Part shown: one piece after another, positions 27,890 to 29,847 of the stretch | Layout of the letters: each line of letters starts with the position of its first letter | Numbering within the stretch: position 1 is the stretch's first letter | DNA from: Welwitschia mirabilis | Lineage: Eukaryota; Gnetophyta; Gnetopsida; Welwitschiales | Reading direction: 5' to 3' | Length of the DNA stretch: 29,847 nucleotides | Assembly (NCBI GenBank): GCA_051453625.1 | Contig: JBOZIK010000001.1 | Location: 221,285,827-221,315,673, forward strand | Made by a program: the position numbers and the translations under genes | The notes under the pieces: model-generated | The model's input: only the letters and a program-made list of their open reading frames with translations | Databases searched by the model: none | What the model was told of the DNA's origin: nothing

Positions 27890-28957
27890 ACTACCAATTT
27901 GTGGTTATTTAATGGGGTTTTATAAGTTGTTTTGCAGGACTTTTATATAAGTTTAAGTGTAATTTTGAGGATTTTGGAGATAAAAGAGGAAATCTCAGAA
28001 ATGTATGATTCTTACCTAGAATTAATGCATAAAAGGCACATTCTAATGCACAAATATTTAAAGAAAGATTATCAACAAAAATGCTAAGTTATCTTTCAGA
28101 AAATAATTAAAGAAGACCATTGTCCCTATCATCATCCCCACGACAGGCAAGATGATGACTACTGATGTGGACTACTGAGTCATCATTATGAGTCATCTTA
28201 TATAATGATTTGTCATTCCCTATGTCGTCTAGATGATAGTTAGGATGATACTCACATGTAACCGACTCTGACAGTGACCCTTGACCATTTCATTCGTTTC
28301 TGAATTGTAAATGAGTACATCTAACCATACTTTTGTTTGTTCTTTTCTACTATATTTTCCTATAAATAAGTCTTTTTTTGACTCTCCTCCTCATCTTCAT
28401 TGCACCAAAAATTCCTATGATAGGAGATTGAAGGGTGGAAGATCCATCTTAAGCATTGCAGAAAGACATGCACTAGGTGGAATGCTGTGTATCCTCCATT
28501 GAGACCTAGTTATTTTGTAATCAAAATGCTTGTTACTCTTTAATACAAAAACCTTGTTTTGTTTTTATATTTGCATTGTATATTTTTTGATAATCCTTAT
28601 AGAGTATGTTGTTCTTGATCTGGTGATAATTTCTTGGTTGATATAGATTATCAAGGGTAGCCTTTATTAAGCCTAGAAGCAAGTAGAGTTAGTTCATTTT
28701 GTATTTCATATAGATTAGTTGCCCTTTGCATTTGCATTGCATTCCTTTATTTTCCTGTATTGTTATTTATTTTTGGTTCCTATTATTCCATTTTACAAAG
28801 TAACCTAAGTCTCATATCATATACTTTAACATGAATATGACATTTCAGATCTACTCTTACTCATACTAGTGTGTTGTATTATGTAAAATATCTATTTATT
28901 TAATGAATTACAAAATCCTTTTGAACTTAAGCACTTGTACAAATATATACCACAACA
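27890..28957 (+). repeat. Block A copy 3 (LTR-like, longest plus-strand copy)
   Basis: Colinear with 4450-5393 and 3460-4259: GTTTTGCAGGAC segment, CATCATCCCCACGACAGG motif, TATAAATAAG at 28361-28370, CCTCCATTGAGACC leader, TTGCATTTGCATTGCATT U5 and a CACAACA end at 28957. The short open frame at 28311-28502 lies across the TATA box and leader and is not a gene. Minus-strand reading frames on both sides suggest it sits as a solo LTR inside another element (inference). Confidence 0.6.
28361..28370 (+). promoter_or_regulatory. TATA box in block A copy 3
   Basis: TATAAATAAG, same position as in the other block A copies. Confidence 0.6.
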
Positions 28958-29059
28958 ATCATCTATGTTTAAGTTCTCATTTTTCTTTAGGTATGATGTA
29001 GTAGGACAAGTTTGAAGATGTTGTATTATAAAAGATACTTGAATTTGTAAAAGTGTTTA

Positions 29060-29221
29060 TTACAAGATGTCAACCAAACTTTTGAGGTTTTGATTGGTTT
29101 TTTCTAGTTGGTTACTGGTATGTTCTTGGCTTTTCTTCATTTCATCAATCACTGCTTTCATTAGCTTATTTTCTTTCTCGTAGTAAGTCATGGGAGATGG
29201 TTCTTCTTCATAGTGATGCAT
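29060..29221 (-). pseudogene. Coiled-coil reading frame, Gag-like tail
   Basis: An open minus-strand frame of 53 codons starting at ATG 29221: MHHYEEEPSPMTYYEKENKL, then heptad-like KAVIDEMKKSQEHTSNQLEK, ending LKSLVDIL at a TAA. Upstream, the same strand holds pieces of related frame (NDNEDSPPFRDSTSFRKTSY before a stop). A Pro/Tyr/Glu-rich segment followed by a short coil of the type EMKKS...QLEKTNQNLKSL resembles the C-terminal tail of plant gypsy Gag, but there is no knuckle to prove it. The ATG is probably internal rather than a true start. The alternative minus-strand frame 29188-29439 is a shadow. Confidence 0.45.
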
Positions 29222-29620
29222 GGGAAATGGTTGAAATTAATAAAAGGAATTGTAAGAAGTTTTTCTAAATGAGGTGGAATCCCTAAAAGGTGGAGAATCT
29301 TCATTGTCATTTCTATATAAGATTTAAAAAGATGAAGGAAAAGAATAAGAAAATTAAAAAGAGGAAGGGACCCAATTCCTACTCTCAATAATATTTTGTG
29401 TTGTTCCCCCTCTTGAAAAAAATCTTTTGAAGGGTTCAATCATTATAAACCTCAGAAATGTTTCTCCTCCTTTCTGCAAAGATCTTTCAAAGTGTTTTCT
29501 TAATATTATCCTCAGAATATTTCATGATTCTCTTTCTTTTAGCAAGAAGTTCCTCAACAATCTTATTATCAGTATTTATTGAAGCAATTGAGAAGAATGG
29601 AACAAGAGAATTTTATTTTT
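29222..29620 (-). pseudogene. Upstream remnant of the same minus-strand frame
   Basis: Across two frames the minus strand reads NTDNKIVEELLAKRKRIMKY, SEDNIKKTL, KIFAERRRNISEVYNDW and RGGTTQNIIESRN: hydrophilic, Lys/Glu-rich, with a stop and a shift. It appears to lead into the coiled-coil piece at 29060-29221. Family not recognised. Confidence 0.4.
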
Positions 29621-29847
29621 AAGATGGTAAGGAAGATAAGTACCCAGTGAAGATTAATTTTTTCTCTCTTTAATGGTTCAGCGTTTTATCAAAATTTTTG
29701 ATCCTTAACACTCAAGAGATGTGTAATGGCTATCTATTTTAACTATTGTAAAAATAACTAATAGAATGACTACAGAGAGAATAGAAAATATAATTTTGTA
29801 ATAATAAAAACATAAAAAAATAAATCTTCTTCTTCAATTCTCAGAAC
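29621..29847. other. No feature recognised
   Basis: AT-rich sequence with no frame, LTR end or repeat that I can support. Confidence 0.5.

Noticed and set aside
28311-28502. 63-codon plus-strand frame as a small gene
   Set aside because: It overlaps the TATA box and leader of block A copy 3 and is not open in the other block A copies.

Overview
This window looks like repeat-filled intergenic DNA from a flowering plant. It is strongly AT-rich and CpG-poor. Almost everything recognisable is decayed LTR retrotransposon of plant type: Ty1/copia with initiator-Met-type primer sites, AAAGG-type polypurine tracts and ~1.1 kb LTRs, plus Ty3/gypsy gag and protease. I found no intact host gene, tRNA, rRNA, CRISPR array or bacterial-style operon. 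The species cannot be named from this sequence.

Layout. (1) 1-3459, minus strand: 5' part of a copia element, with LTR at about 1813-3459 (TATA box near 2044), a decayed primer site at 1799-1812, and two copies of the Gag coiled coil plus CCHC knuckle at 1-500 and 601-1253. (2) 3460-8348: LTR-like blocks of two related families. Block A is at 3460-4259, 4360-5393 and 6957-7079; block B is at 5394-6370 and 7367-8348. A copia LTR fragment lies at 6371-6856. (3) 8349-19873, plus strand: one long copia element with 5' LTR, primer site, Gag, protease, integrase, RT, RNase H, an extra 3' ORF with its own TATA box, two polypurine-like tracts and 3' LTR. All coding parts carry many stops. Its gag-protease part is present twice and its integrase part about two to three times. 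(4) 19874-23210, minus strand: a Ty3/gypsy remnant (block A LTR, truncated gag, retropepsin) cut off at the edge of the copia 3' LTR, so the elements are nested. (5) 23211-25640: non-coding repeat-like DNA with a tandem duplication, a hairpin and a CTTT microsatellite. (6) 26723-27889 and 29060-29620, minus strand: decayed reading frames I cannot name, separated by a fourth long block A copy (27890-28957).

How the parts fit. Both copia elements share the same Gag plan (coiled coil, then a CCHC knuckle, then a KSKK-type basic tail) and the same GTCGAC-type repeats in U3, so they belong to one lineage. Large LTRs, two knuckles around a coil, an extra 3' ORF, repeated polypurine tracts and palindromic LTR motifs point to a Sirevirus-like lineage (inference). 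All enzymes appear dead: RT reads YVDN, one protease copy reads NSR instead of DSG, and stops are frequent.

A major caution: most runs of N are flanked by direct copies of the same sequence. One pair is identical over 60 bases, one is about 98% identical, and others are about 90% by eye. Some apparent tandem duplications may therefore be assembly joins between repeat copies or haplotypes rather than real DNA.
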